Below are positions 6,068 through 12,827 of a DNA stretch of 17,915 bases, one piece after another. The stretch comes from an uncultured Oscillospiraceae bacterium (lineage in GTDB: Bacteria; Bacillota; Clostridia; Oscillospirales; Acutalibacteraceae). The DNA is taken from the NCBI GenBank assembly GCA_902489595.1, contig CABUAS010000032.1:1-17915 (forward strand), in the 5' to 3' direction. The first letter of the stretch is position 1; every line of letters starts with the position of its first letter. The position numbers were made by a program, and so were the translations under genes. The notes under the pieces are model-generated. The model worked only from the letters and a program-made list of their open reading frames with translations. It did not search any database and had not been told where the DNA came from.

Positions 6068-7102
6068 ATGAAAAAAATTTCAGCAATGCTCCTGGCAATG
6101 ATACTCGTTATGTCTGTATCCATGACGGTATTCGGAGCGACAAAAAGTGATACAGACAAAAAGGTGAGCACTTCGCTCGCATACATAAGTGCAGAGTGGG
6201 AAAACGACCCCACAGTTGATGAAAATCTTAAGGATTTTTACATTTTTACGTGCACCAATGCCGATATGAGCAAATACAAAAACAGCTTTGCCGAATCGGT
6301 TAAAACTGCCGTGTCGGACAATACTCTGACAGCAGACAGTGCAGTTCTTGCCGTCGGCGCGCTTGCAAATCTCGGCTATAATGTAACAGACTTCAACGGC
6401 ACAAACCTTGTTGATTTGCTCAAAACCTTTGGTGCAGACGGCTTTTCAACCCCGTTTTCGCTTGTTTACGGCATAACACTTGCGGACAAACTCGGTGAAA
6501 ATGAACTGAAAAACGTATATGCCGAAAAACTTGCAGGCTGCTACGAAATCGGCAAAGGCACTGATTTCTGGGGCGGCTGGGGCACATCGGCAGACGACCT
6601 CGGCACACTGATTATAGGTCTTTCTTATGTAAAAACAGATTATGAAGAAATCATCAGCGACGCCGTTTCCCTGCTTGAAACGTATTACACGGCAGACGGC
6701 TACACAAACTACGGCGCAAACGCAGACTCTACCGCCCTTGCGCTCGGCGCATATTCCGCCCTTGGTGACAAAGAAAAGGCAGACAGCGTTTACGATATGC
6801 TGATTGATAAATTTTATGACAAGGAAACAGGCGGTTTCAAGGCTGAATATGACCCGTATTATGCAACATCAGACGCAGTTTACGGCATTTCTTTTTACAG
6901 AATGATTGCCGACGAGGACAAAAACACACCACCGACAGAACCGACTGCAAAGCCCGAAACAACGGCTGCAAAAGCAGCACAGCAGACCGCAGATAAAAAC
7001 ACATCAAAAAAATCACCTGCAACAGGCGCATCAATCACCGCCGCAGGACTTGCATTTGTACTCAGTGCAGTTGCCGTTTCAGTTTCAAGAAAGAGAAAAT
7101 AA
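6068..7102 (+). CDS. Secreted alpha-toroid surface protein under B12 control (intrinsic factor alpha-domain-like)
   Basis: A 344-residue surface protein. Residues 1-23 form a signal peptide ending VFGA. Residues about 30-282 repeat a helical-hairpin pattern with small residues: DSAVLAVGALANLGYN, FSLVYGITLADKLG, WGTSADDLGTLIIGLSYV, ADSTALALGAYSALG, TSDAVYGISFYRM. This is typical of alpha/alpha toroids such as prenyltransferase-like folds and the N-terminal domain of intrinsic factor. A Thr/Ala/Lys-rich wall spacer follows (287-315). The tail is SPATG (316-320), a hydrophobic segment and RKRK, resembling a sortase signal with S in place of L at the first position. The gene has GGTGAGG 7 bases upstream and is preceded by a cobalamin riboswitch, so a role in capturing corrinoids at the cell surface is likely. 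The DUF4430 neighbour would supply the other half of the binding site. The exact ligand is unproven. Confidence 0.85.
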   Translation: MKKISAMLLAMILVMSVSMTVFGATKSDTDKKVSTSLAYISAEWENDPTVDENLKDFYIFTCTNADMSKYKNSFAESVKTAVSDNTLTADSAVLAVGALANLGYNVTDFNGTNLVDLLKTFGADGFSTPFSLVYGITLADKLGENELKNVYAEKLAGCYEIGKGTDFWGGWGTSADDLGTLIIGLSYVKTDYEEIISDAVSLLETYYTADGYTNYGANADSTALALGAYSALGDKEKADSVYDMLIDKFYDKETGGFKAEYDPYYATSDAVYGISFYRMIADEDKNTPPTEPTAKPETTAAKAAQQTADKNTSKKSPATGASITAAGLAFVLSAVAVSVSRKRK

Positions 7103-7110
7103 TAAAGTGA

Positions 7111-7138
7111 GGACCGATAATATCATCGGTCCTTTTTT
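7111..7138 (+). terminator. Intrinsic terminator after the toroid gene
   Basis: GGACCGAT (7111-7118) and ATCGGTCC (7125-7132) form a perfect 8-bp stem around AATATC, followed by six T. It lies 8 bases after the stop codon. Confidence 0.9.
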
Positions 7139-7196
7139 AGGGCACAAAGACCTACCGATATTTTACAATAACGCAGTAATACGGATTACGGTACCC

Positions 7197-7311
7197 AAAA
7201 TTTATTCCGTCAACGGGAGCATACGTGCTGTATGTGACCCGTAGGGCGGGGTGCCCCCACCCCGCCGTTATTTTGCCGATAACGAAGCTGCGGAAAAAAA
7301 GACACAATCAT
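7197..7311 (+). repeat. Family D element, copy 1 (carries a family A hairpin)
   Basis: Shares with 15048-15133 the blocks AAATTTATTCC, GGAGCATA, TATGTGAC, TTTTGCCGATAACGA, AAAAAGAC and CAATCA in the same order. A small hairpin covaries (CATAC/GTATG here, CATAT/ATATG there). This copy holds a family A hairpin between TATGTGAC and TTTTGCCG. Most of the 212-bp gap between the convergent genes is this element. Confidence 0.75.
7241..7267 (+). repeat. Family A hairpin inside family D copy 1
   Basis: Starts GTAGGGCGGGG and ends CCCCGCCG, with a 9-bp GGCGGGGTG/CACCCCGCC stem. The stem differs completely from other copies but is fully paired. Confidence 0.8.
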
Positions 7312-7314
7312 GGA

Positions 7315-8025
7315 TTATTTGCAGAATTTATGATTGCCTATAACCGTCAATACAGGTCTTGAATGCATAAAACCGTTGGTGGTTTTTGACGCATTGTAAT
7401 AATAAATCGCACCGCCTGTCGGGTCCCAGCCGTTGAGCGCATCCGTGGCGGCTTTTTTTGCGCTTTCTGCAACGGGCTGATACCAGTTGCTGTCGTTCAC
7501 ACAGGAAAATGCACCGTTCTGATAAACCACACCGCTGATTGAATCGGGAAAAGACGGGTGCGCAACACGGTTTAAAATAACTGCGCCGACAGCAACCTGA
7601 CCCTCATAACTCTCGCCCCTTGCCTCTGCCGAAATAACCTTGCCGAGAAGTTCAACATCTGCATTGGAATAGGTTGTGGAATTAGAACTGCTGCCGCCGA
7701 GACCGAGATAAAGCAGTGTGTTTTTGCCTGCAATGCCGTCTGCCGTAATGCCGACGCTTTTCTGAAATTTTTTCACGGCACTTTGCGTTGCGCTGCCGTA
7801 AATACCGTCTACACTGCCGCTGTAAAAACCGAGTTCACGCAGTTTTTTCTGAATACTTTTAACTTCATTGCCTGTTGAGCCGTACTTGGAAAGCGCATAA
7901 ACGGAATCACGGTTGTGATTTTCAACAATATTGTAAACGGCATAGCCCGACACGCCTGCACCGGCAATGACTGCAAATGAAATCAGGAAAATATAAAAAT
8001 TACGAAAAGCCTTATAAACTGTCAT
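7315..8025 (-). CDS. sleB: SleB-like spore cortex-lytic / cell wall hydrolase
   Basis: A 236-residue exported peptidoglycan hydrolase. Residues 9-30 are a membrane anchor or signal. Residues about 48-108 are a PG_binding_1 domain (GSTGNEVKSIQKKLRELGFYSG, DGIYGSATQSAVKKFQKSVGITADGIAGKNT). A Ser/Asn linker follows. Residues about 122-236 are a Hydrolase_2 domain (LLGKVISAEARGESYEGQVAVGAVILNRV, GAFSCVNDSNWYQP, IYYYNA, IGNHKFCK), with Glu134 as the likely catalytic acid. This order is that of SleB, a lytic transglycosylase-type enzyme acting on spore cortex muramic-delta-lactam (family knowledge). A vegetative role is possible because no ypeB lies beside it. The start was moved inside a longer frame to the ATG preceded by AGAGGTG 6 bases upstream. 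That site overlaps the stop codon of the gene before it, so the two form an operon. Confidence 0.88.
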   Translation of the reverse strand: MTVYKAFRNFYIFLISFAVIAGAGVSGYAVYNIVENHNRDSVYALSKYGSTGNEVKSIQKKLRELGFYSGSVDGIYGSATQSAVKKFQKSVGITADGIAGKNTLLYLGLGGSSSNSTTYSNADVELLGKVISAEARGESYEGQVAVGAVILNRVAHPSFPDSISGVVYQNGAFSCVNDSNWYQPVAESAKKAATDALNGWDPTGGAIYYYNASKTTNGFMHSRPVLTVIGNHKFCK

Positions 8026-8036
8026 AAAGAACACCT

Positions 8037-8303
8037 CTAACCGAAAAATTGAAGCAGATACGTAATTGCAATCCCTGCGCCGACGCAAAGTCCGCTCTGC
8101 ACGGCGATATATGCAATCTGTTTCTTTGATTTTCTGCATTTTGGAGGCTTAACCGCCGTTTTTGAAACGAATTCCGCCTCCTTTTTTAATTTTGCCCTGT
8201 CTTCTTTGCTGTATTCAGGCTTGACGAAAAAAATTATTTTTTCAAAATACGGATTTTCAGTGTTCGTAACCTCAAGTACCTGTCTGTTTACACCTTTTAT
8301 CAT
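8037..8303 (-). CDS. Small C-terminally anchored membrane protein, unknown function
   Basis: An 88-residue protein beginning MIKGVNRQVLEVTNTENPYFEKIIFFVKPEY, then a Lys/Glu-rich charged stretch (about 32-62), then one membrane segment at 65-86 (AYIAVQSGLCVGAGIAITYLL). I recall similar proteins in clostridial genomes but know no function. An ATG 14 codons upstream lacks a Shine-Dalgarno site, while the ATG used has AAAGGA 8 bases before it. It is first in a two-gene operon with the SleB-like hydrolase: 11 bases separate them and its stop is part of the hydrolase's ribosome binding site. A link to sporulation or envelope growth is only contextual. Confidence 0.75.
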   Translation of the reverse strand: MIKGVNRQVLEVTNTENPYFEKIIFFVKPEYSKEDRAKLKKEAEFVSKTAVKPPKCRKSKKQIAYIAVQSGLCVGAGIAITYLLQFFG

Positions 8304-8334
8304 TGTAACAATCCTTTCAATTTTTATAATTTCA

Positions 8335-8361
8335 CGGGAGGGCACGGAGACCCTCCCCTAC
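8335..8361 (-). repeat. Family A hairpin (left of a head-to-head pair)
   Basis: Minus-strand copy, GTAGGGGAGGG to CCCTCCCG, with a GGGAGGG/CCCTCCC stem. It is separated by 20 bases from the oppositely oriented copy at 8382. Confidence 0.8.
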
Positions 8362-8381
8362 GATTATGTTATTAATATTTT

Positions 8382-8408
8382 GTAGGGGTCGATGCCCACA
8401 TCGACCCG
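8382..8408 (+). repeat. Family A hairpin (right of a head-to-head pair)
   Basis: GTAGGGGTCGATG to ATCGACCCG. The stem GGTCGATG/ATCGACC is unlike the partner hairpin. The same two-hairpin arrangement with a near-identical spacer recurs at 12699-12769. Confidence 0.8.
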
Positions 8409-8777
8409 TTTAACATTATTGCCTCAATTCAAATATCAATTTTTATACAAATAGTCTTGTAAATTTCTTATAAAAATATTCATTTTTTAAAAAATTCATT
8501 TTTGGTGAAAATTACATCAAAATAATACTTGACAGGATTTTATAATAACAATTCGTATATTAAAAACTATGTTAAAATTGTGGAAAACTATGTGGAAAAT
8601 GTTTAAAACCCATTGAAAATATGGCTTATTTTGGGGATTTTTTACTGTTGAAAAGTCAAAACGGGCAAGTTTTCCTAAGTTTACACATAGTTTTCAACAA
8701 TTTGTAAAGTTACAAATTATTACAAAAATTTTTGTCTATTATGCTATTTTTTATTTTGCACTTGACAAGGTTTATGG
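8409..8777. other. AT-rich intergenic region with a long imperfect inverted repeat
   Basis: Most of the 515-bp gap between the divergent small-protein operon and the glycosylase gene is unusually AT-rich. No credible coding frame is seen. Bases 8575-8598 and 8680-8703 are inverted copies matching at 22 of 24 positions. The core AACTATGTGKAAA includes TGTGGAAAA, close to a DnaA-box complement. A related direct repeat (AAAACTATG) occurs at 8565 and 8585. A lone TTGACA at 8529 has no good -10 at normal spacing. The rest (8409-8528) shows nothing I can name. Confidence 0.55.
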
Positions 8778-8783
8778 TATAAT
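8775..8783 (+). promoter_or_regulatory. Extended -10 promoter for the glycosylase gene
   Basis: TGGTATAAT is a full extended -10 (TGn plus TATAAT). The -35 region 17 bases upstream (TTTGCA) is weak. The nearby TTGACA at 8763 is too close to the -10 to pair with it. Confidence 0.6.
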
Positions 8784-8818
8784 CTATTCATAAAAACAGA
8801 GGAGAAATTATACAGAGA

Positions 8819-9643
8819 ATGATAATTGAAGAAAAAAACAGCGATATAATTTTAAAAAACGTTAAATACCTGAGCCTGCCGCTGACGCTTGACTGCGGCG
8901 AGTGCTTTCGCTGGGAAGAACAGAGTGACGGCTCGTGGAGCGGCGTTGCTTTCGGCAGATTTCTTAATATAAAAAACACCGCCGAGGGTGAATTTCTGCT
9001 GAAAAACACCACAAGGCAGGATTTTGACACGATATGGTACAATTATTTTGATTTCGGCAGGGATTACGAGGCAATCTGCGAAAGGCTCAAGCAGGACAGT
9101 CTGCTGTCTGAAACGATAGACAGATACTACGGCATCAGAATTTTAAATCAGGACCCGTGGGAGGCGCTTTTTTCGTTTGTTATAAGCCAACAGAACAACA
9201 TCAAGCGCATTAAGGGCATTATAAAACGCCTGTGCGATACATACGGCGAGGAAATCTGCGAGGGTTGGCACAGTTTTCCGGATGCGAAAACGCTTTCAGC
9301 GCTGACTGTTTCGGATTTTGAAATGCTCGGCACAGGTTACCGTGCAAAATATCTGAAAAAACTTGCCGACGATGTGGCTTCAGGTCAGATTGACCTTAAA
9401 AAAATCAAGGAAATGCCGCTTGAAGAGGCAAAAACCGCCCTGCTTGACATTTACGGCGTAGGCATTAAGGTTGCAAACTGTGCACTGCTTTTCGGCTTTC
9501 AGTTTGTGGAATGCTTTCCCGTTGATGTGTGGATGAAGCGTGTGCTTGAATACTACCCGAACGGACTGCCCGAATGCTTTAAAGGCTGTGAAGGCATCGC
9601 CCAGCAGTATTTATTCCATTGGGCAAGAAATAATTTGAAATAA
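8819..9643 (+). CDS. ogg: OGG1-type 8-oxoguanine DNA glycosylase / AP lyase
   Basis: A 274-residue base-excision repair enzyme. An N-terminal OGG_N domain (about 10-105, LPLTLDCGECFRWEE) is followed by a helix-hairpin-helix GPD domain with FSFVISQQNNIKRIKGII (118-135), the hairpin DIYGVGIKVANC (210-221) carrying catalytic Lys217, and FPVDVWMKR with catalytic Asp236. It would remove 8-oxoguanine from DNA and nick the strand. Its length and domain order match bacterial OGG1-like proteins; the eukaryotic-type N-terminal domain excludes plain MutY/Nth. AGAGGAG (8798-8804) lies 14 bases before the ATG, longer than ideal, but no better in-frame start exists. The gene is monocistronic, bounded downstream by family A/B repeats. 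Confidence 0.93.
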   Translation: MIIEEKNSDIILKNVKYLSLPLTLDCGECFRWEEQSDGSWSGVAFGRFLNIKNTAEGEFLLKNTTRQDFDTIWYNYFDFGRDYEAICERLKQDSLLSETIDRYYGIRILNQDPWEALFSFVISQQNNIKRIKGIIKRLCDTYGEEICEGWHSFPDAKTLSALTVSDFEMLGTGYRAKYLKKLADDVASGQIDLKKIKEMPLEEAKTALLDIYGVGIKVANCALLFGFQFVECFPVDVWMKRVLEYYPNGLPECFKGCEGIAQQYLFHWARNNLK

Positions 9644-9653
9644 AAGCCAAAAA

Positions 9654-9742
9654 CGGGAGGGCACGGACTGGTACACAGCCGTCCCCCTTTGTCACTTGCG
9701 TGACATTTCCCCCACACCGTGGGGGAATCTTCCTCCCCCTAC
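9654..9742 (-). repeat. Family A hairpin interrupted in its loop by a family B-type element
   Basis: The outer arms are CGGGAGGGCACGGA (9654-9667) and CCTCCCCCTAC (9732-9742), the two halves of an A hairpin like the intact one at 8335. Between them lie GTCAC-TTGC-GTGAC (9691-9704) and CCCCCAC-ACC-GTGGGGG (9709-9725), a B-type two-hairpin unit ending GGGGAATC. Confidence 0.8.
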
Positions 9743-9763
9743 GAAAAATTTAAATGTAACTCT

Positions 9764-9790
9764 GTAGGGGCAGGTCTCTGCGCCTGCCCG
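9764..9790 (+). repeat. Family A hairpin
   Basis: GTAGGGGCAGG to CCTGCCCG. It forms a head-to-head pair with the interrupted copy at 9654-9742 across a 21-base AT-rich spacer, and ends 7 bases before the ribosome binding site of rsmE. Confidence 0.8.
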
Positions 9791-9810
9791 TTAACCTAAA
9801 GGACTGAACT

Positions 9811-10542
9811 ATGCAAAAACTATTTATTACCGACCAAATCATAGACAATACCATTATATTAAACGATGAACAATCACGCCATATTGCAAAAAGCCTGCGG
9901 ATGAAAACAGGCGATATGCTTATGGTGTGCGACGGTGCAGGCACGGATTACGGCTGTATGATTGACGAAATCACGAAAGACAGCGTGGTGCTTTCCGTCT
10001 GCTACAAACAGGCGAGCAAAAGCGAACCGAGCGTTAAAGTATCCCTCTATCAGGGTGTGCCAAAGGGCGACAAAATGGAGGATATTATTCAGAAATGCAC
10101 CGAGCTCGGGATAAGCGAAATCACGCCCGTTTTGACAAAGCGCAGTGTGAGCCGTCCGAACGAAAAACAGGCAGAAAAAAAGCGTGCACGGTATCAGAAA
10201 ATCGCACTTGAAGCCGCCCAGCAGAGCGGCAGGGGCATTGTGCCCGAAATCGGCAGTATGACAGGCTTTAAAGAGGCAGTAAAAAACTGCACCGCCGACG
10301 TGAAAATAGTGTTTTACGAGGGCGGCGGCAGGAGCATAAAAAGCATTGTTGAGCAAAATAAAAACGCCTCCTCCTTTGCAATTTTCATAGGCCCTGAGGG
10401 CGGTTTTGAAAAGGAAGAGGTTGATGAAATTTTAGAAAACGGCGGCATAAACGCCACGCTCGGCGCACGCATTCTGCGCACCCAGACCGCCCCCGTGGCG
10501 GGACTGACCGCAATTATGTTATTAACAGGGAATTTGGAATAA
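9811..10542 (+). CDS. rsmE: 16S rRNA m3U1498 methyltransferase RsmE
   Basis: A 243-residue SPOUT-class methyltransferase that methylates N3 of U1498 in 16S rRNA using S-adenosylmethionine. Recognition rests on the N-terminal PUA-like domain (about 1-68, LNDEQSRHIAKSLRMKTGD), the segment QGVPKGDKMEDIIQKCTELGI (81-101), KRSVSRPNEKQAEKKRARYQKIALEAAQQSGR (110-141), and the trefoil-knot motifs FIGPEGGFEKEEV (192-204) and LGARILRTQTA (217-227). The length is typical. AAAGGA (9798-9803) lies 7 bases before the ATG. The usual partner prmA is not adjacent. A family A hairpin follows the stop at once, and another with a T-run at 10650 is a likely terminator. Confidence 0.96.
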   Translation: MQKLFITDQIIDNTIILNDEQSRHIAKSLRMKTGDMLMVCDGAGTDYGCMIDEITKDSVVLSVCYKQASKSEPSVKVSLYQGVPKGDKMEDIIQKCTELGISEITPVLTKRSVSRPNEKQAEKKRARYQKIALEAAQQSGRGIVPEIGSMTGFKEAVKNCTADVKIVFYEGGGRSIKSIVEQNKNASSFAIFIGPEGGFEKEEVDEILENGGINATLGARILRTQTAPVAGLTAIMLLTGNLE

Positions 10543-10561
10543 GGGCGGATAATATCCGCCC
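10543..10561. repeat. Truncated family A-like hairpin
   Basis: GGGCGGATAATATCCGCCC, a perfect 8-bp inverted repeat (GGGCGGAT/ATCCGCCC) beginning on the base after the rsmE stop. The stem is nearly that of the copy at 12699, but the CTAC end is missing. Confidence 0.7.
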
Positions 10562-10563
10562 AA

Positions 10564-10613
10564 AATGAATGATGAATAATGAAAAATGAATAATTTCGGT
10601 TTGATTGATTATA
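10564..10613 (+). repeat. Family E AT-rich 50-mer, copy 1
   Basis: Matches 14885-14934 at 47 of 50 positions. It begins AATGAATGATGAATA, contains GAATAATTTCGGTTT and ends TTGATTATA. In both places it stands directly before a head-to-head pair of family A hairpins. Confidence 0.8.
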
Positions 10614-10614
10614 A

Positions 10615-10641
10615 CGGTGCGTCGAGGACGCCGCACCCTAC
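10615..10641 (-). repeat. Family A hairpin (left of pair)
   Basis: Minus-strand GTAGGGTGCGGCG to CGACGCACCG, the same stem as the plus-strand copy at 16232. Its partner at 10650 lies 8 bases away. Confidence 0.8.
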
Positions 10642-10649
10642 GAAACACC

Positions 10650-10682
10650 GTAGGGGCAGGTCTCTGCGCCTGCCCGTTTTTT
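10650..10682 (+). terminator. Family A hairpin followed by a T-run; probable rsmE terminator
   Basis: GTAGGGGCAGG to CCTGCCCG (10650-10676) with a GGGCAGG/CCTGCCC stem, then seven T reaching 10683. It overlaps the stop codon of the convergent ATPase gene. The GC-rich stem plus U-tract has the form of an intrinsic terminator on the plus strand. Confidence 0.65.
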
Positions 10683-12670
10683 TATTTCATTTTCTTACCG
10701 TAATACATCGCACGCAGTGAATTTGCGATTGCGATAAGACACACGCCGACATCGCCGAAAACTGCAAGCCACATTGCGTTTTCATCAAAAATGCCAACGG
10801 CACAGCCGATAATAATAAGCAGTTTAATACCGATACTGAACACAATATTTTCACGCACTATTCTCATCGTTTTGCGTGATATTTTTCTGCCCTCGGGGAT
10901 TTTTGAAAGACTGTCGCCCATAATTACAATATCAGCCGCCTCGATAGCCGCATCAGAGCCGATTGCGCCCATTGCAACGCCTAAATCGGCCTCGGCAAGA
11001 ACAGGCGCGTCATTAATACCGTCGCCCGTGTAAAGCACAACGGCGTTCGGGTCTTGTTTAAGTTCCCTGACCCTCTGCACCTTATCCTGCGGAAGAAGTT
11101 TGGCATAATACTCATCAATACCTGCCCTTTCGGCAATATCCTTTGCAATAATTTCCTTATCGCCCGTGAGCATAACAGTTTTCGTTATGCCCATTTTTTT
11201 CATATCGGAAAGTGCCTGCCTGCTGTCCTGCTTAATAATATCGGCAAAAACAATATCACCGAGAAACTCGCTGTCACTGCACAGGTAAATTGCCGTGCCG
11301 ATAAGGCTTGTTTCCTTAAAATCAACGCCGACTTTCTGCATAAGCTTTTCGTTGCCTGCGTAATATCTTGTACCGTCAACAACTGCCGAAACGCCCATTC
11401 CTGCGTAATTTTTTGCGTCCTCAACCGTGTATTTATCGGCATACTGACCGAATGCAAGGCTGACCGATTTTGCAATCGGGTGGTCTGAAAACTTTTCGCA
11501 CGCCGCAATCAGACCGAGCAGTTCACGGTGCTCCGCCTTGTGCTCACAGTGGCAGTGGACGCACTCGCAGTTTACATATTCAAACTTGCCGCTTGTGATT
11601 GTGCCCGTCTTATCAAACACGCCGACGTTGCATTTTGCAAGCTTTTCAAGATGATCGGAACCCTTGATAAGAATTCCCCTCTTTGAACAGGCGCCGATAC
11701 CGCCGAAAAAGCCGAGCGGCACTGAAATTACAATAGCGCACGGACAGGAAACTACAAGGGCGGAAAGTCCTCTGTAAATCCACTCGCTCCACTCGCCGTG
11801 GAAAAAGAGCGGTGGAATAACAATAATCAGCAGTGCGATAAGGCACACAACAGGCGTGTAAATCTTTGCAAAACGGGAAATGAACTTCTCTGTTTTGCTC
11901 TTTTTTTCGTTCGATTCCTCAACAAGTTTGAGAATCTGTGCAACGGTTGAATCTTTATATTCTTTCTCTGCACGGATAGTCAGAGTTCCGTCAAGGCAGA
12001 CTGCGCCCGAAAGAACCTCGCTGTCCTTTGCCATTGAAACAGGAATGCTTTCGCCCGTCAGAGCAGACATATCAACCTCGGCAGAGCCGTTTACAATAAC
12101 GCCGTCAATATCAATACGCTCACCTGCATTTACAATAAATTCGTCGCCGATTCTGACTTCCTCCGGCTTGATTTCGACTATCTGACCGTCACGCATAATT
12201 TTAACGGCGGCAGGCTTCATCTCAAGCATATCCTTAATGGATTTTCTGCTCTTGCCGAGTGCCATTCCCTGAAGAAATTCGCCGACTGTGTAAAGCAGAA
12301 CTACGGCACAGCCCTCTGTGTACTCACCGATTGCGAATGCACCGATTGAGGCAACCGCCATAAGAAAGCATTCATTGAAAATATTGCCGTGAATGATGCC
12401 CTCAACAGCCTCTTTGAGAATCGAAAAACCGACTAAAAGATATGAAATTCCGAAACAAAGCATCGAAACAAAATCGGGCAGTTCGGTAAACTCGGAAATT
12501 ATGTAGCCTGCCGCAAGCAAAACTGCGCCCGTGATGACTTTGAATAAAAAATTTCCCTTATTTTCAATATCGTGGCTGTGTTCATGGTCGTGACCGCAGC
12601 CGCAGCCGTCATCATGGCAGTGGTCGTGACCGCAGTCACAGTGTTCGTGTTTATGTTCGTGTTCATTCAT
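10682..12670 (-). CDS. P1B-type heavy-metal ATPase (ZntA/CadA class)
   Basis: A 662-residue metal-exporting P-type ATPase of the inner membrane. Motifs: actuator TGES (205-208), metal-binding CPC in TM6 (309-311), phosphorylated Asp353 in DKTGT, nucleotide-site HP (397-398), GDGINDAP (549-556), and LAVFGDVG in TM8 with Asp640. CPC with the TM8 DxG pattern and a preceding Lys616 points to the P1B-2 class for Zn2+, Cd2+ or Pb2+ rather than copper (family knowledge). Instead of an HMA domain the N-terminus (1-34) is a His/Cys-rich tail with repeated CGHDH. A second His/Cys cluster (CECVHCHCEHKAEH, 368-381) follows the DKTGT region. AGGAG lies about 8 bases before the ATG. No regulator (CadC/CzrA or MerR type) is adjacent. 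Confidence 0.95.
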   Translation of the reverse strand: MNEHEHKHEHCDCGHDHCHDDGCGCGHDHEHSHDIENKGNFLFKVITGAVLLAAGYIISEFTELPDFVSMLCFGISYLLVGFSILKEAVEGIIHGNIFNECFLMAVASIGAFAIGEYTEGCAVVLLYTVGEFLQGMALGKSRKSIKDMLEMKPAAVKIMRDGQIVEIKPEEVRIGDEFIVNAGERIDIDGVIVNGSAEVDMSALTGESIPVSMAKDSEVLSGAVCLDGTLTIRAEKEYKDSTVAQILKLVEESNEKKSKTEKFISRFAKIYTPVVCLIALLIIVIPPLFFHGEWSEWIYRGLSALVVSCPCAIVISVPLGFFGGIGACSKRGILIKGSDHLEKLAKCNVGVFDKTGTITSGKFEYVNCECVHCHCEHKAEHRELLGLIAACEKFSDHPIAKSVSLAFGQYADKYTVEDAKNYAGMGVSAVVDGTRYYAGNEKLMQKVGVDFKETSLIGTAIYLCSDSEFLGDIVFADIIKQDSRQALSDMKKMGITKTVMLTGDKEIIAKDIAERAGIDEYYAKLLPQDKVQRVRELKQDPNAVVLYTGDGINDAPVLAEADLGVAMGAIGSDAAIEAADIVIMGDSLSKIPEGRKISRKTMRIVRENIVFSIGIKLLIIIGCAVGIFDENAMWLAVFGDVGVCLIAIANSLRAMYYGKKMK

Positions 12671-12698
12671 TGTTGTTTCTCCTGTTTATTTTGGTTTT

Positions 12699-12722
12699 CG
12701 GGCGGATACTGTCCGCCCCTAC
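12699..12722 (-). repeat. Family A hairpin (left of pair)
   Basis: Minus-strand GTAGGGGCGGA to TCCGCCCG, a short-loop variant with GGGCGGA/TCCGCCC stem. It lies just upstream of the ATPase gene. Confidence 0.8.
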
Positions 12723-12742
12723 GATAACGTTATTGATATTTT

Positions 12743-12769
12743 GTAGGGGCAAGTCTCCGTGCCTGCCCG
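12743..12769 (+). repeat. Family A hairpin (right of pair)
   Basis: GTAGGGGCAAG to GCCTGCCCG. The 20-base spacer to its partner matches the spacer at 8362-8381 at 17 of 20 positions. Confidence 0.8.
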
Positions 12770-12827
12770 TTATCTCGTTATTTGTAAGAATTATAATTAA
12801 TAAATTTATTCATATATGCATTATATT

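Noticed and set aside
8529..8546. Promoter from TTGACA at 8529 and TATAAT at 8541
   Set aside because: The spacing is only 6 bases and no good -10 lies at 16-18 bases.
8565..8703. Chromosomal or plasmid replication origin
   Set aside because: The DnaA-box-like motifs are imperfect and no dnaA, dnaN, rep or par gene is nearby. Only a regulatory or titration site is plausible.
10791..12185. Several plus-strand frames opposite the metal ATPase
   Set aside because: They are antisense to a gene with every P-type ATPase motif, and their translations show no family features.
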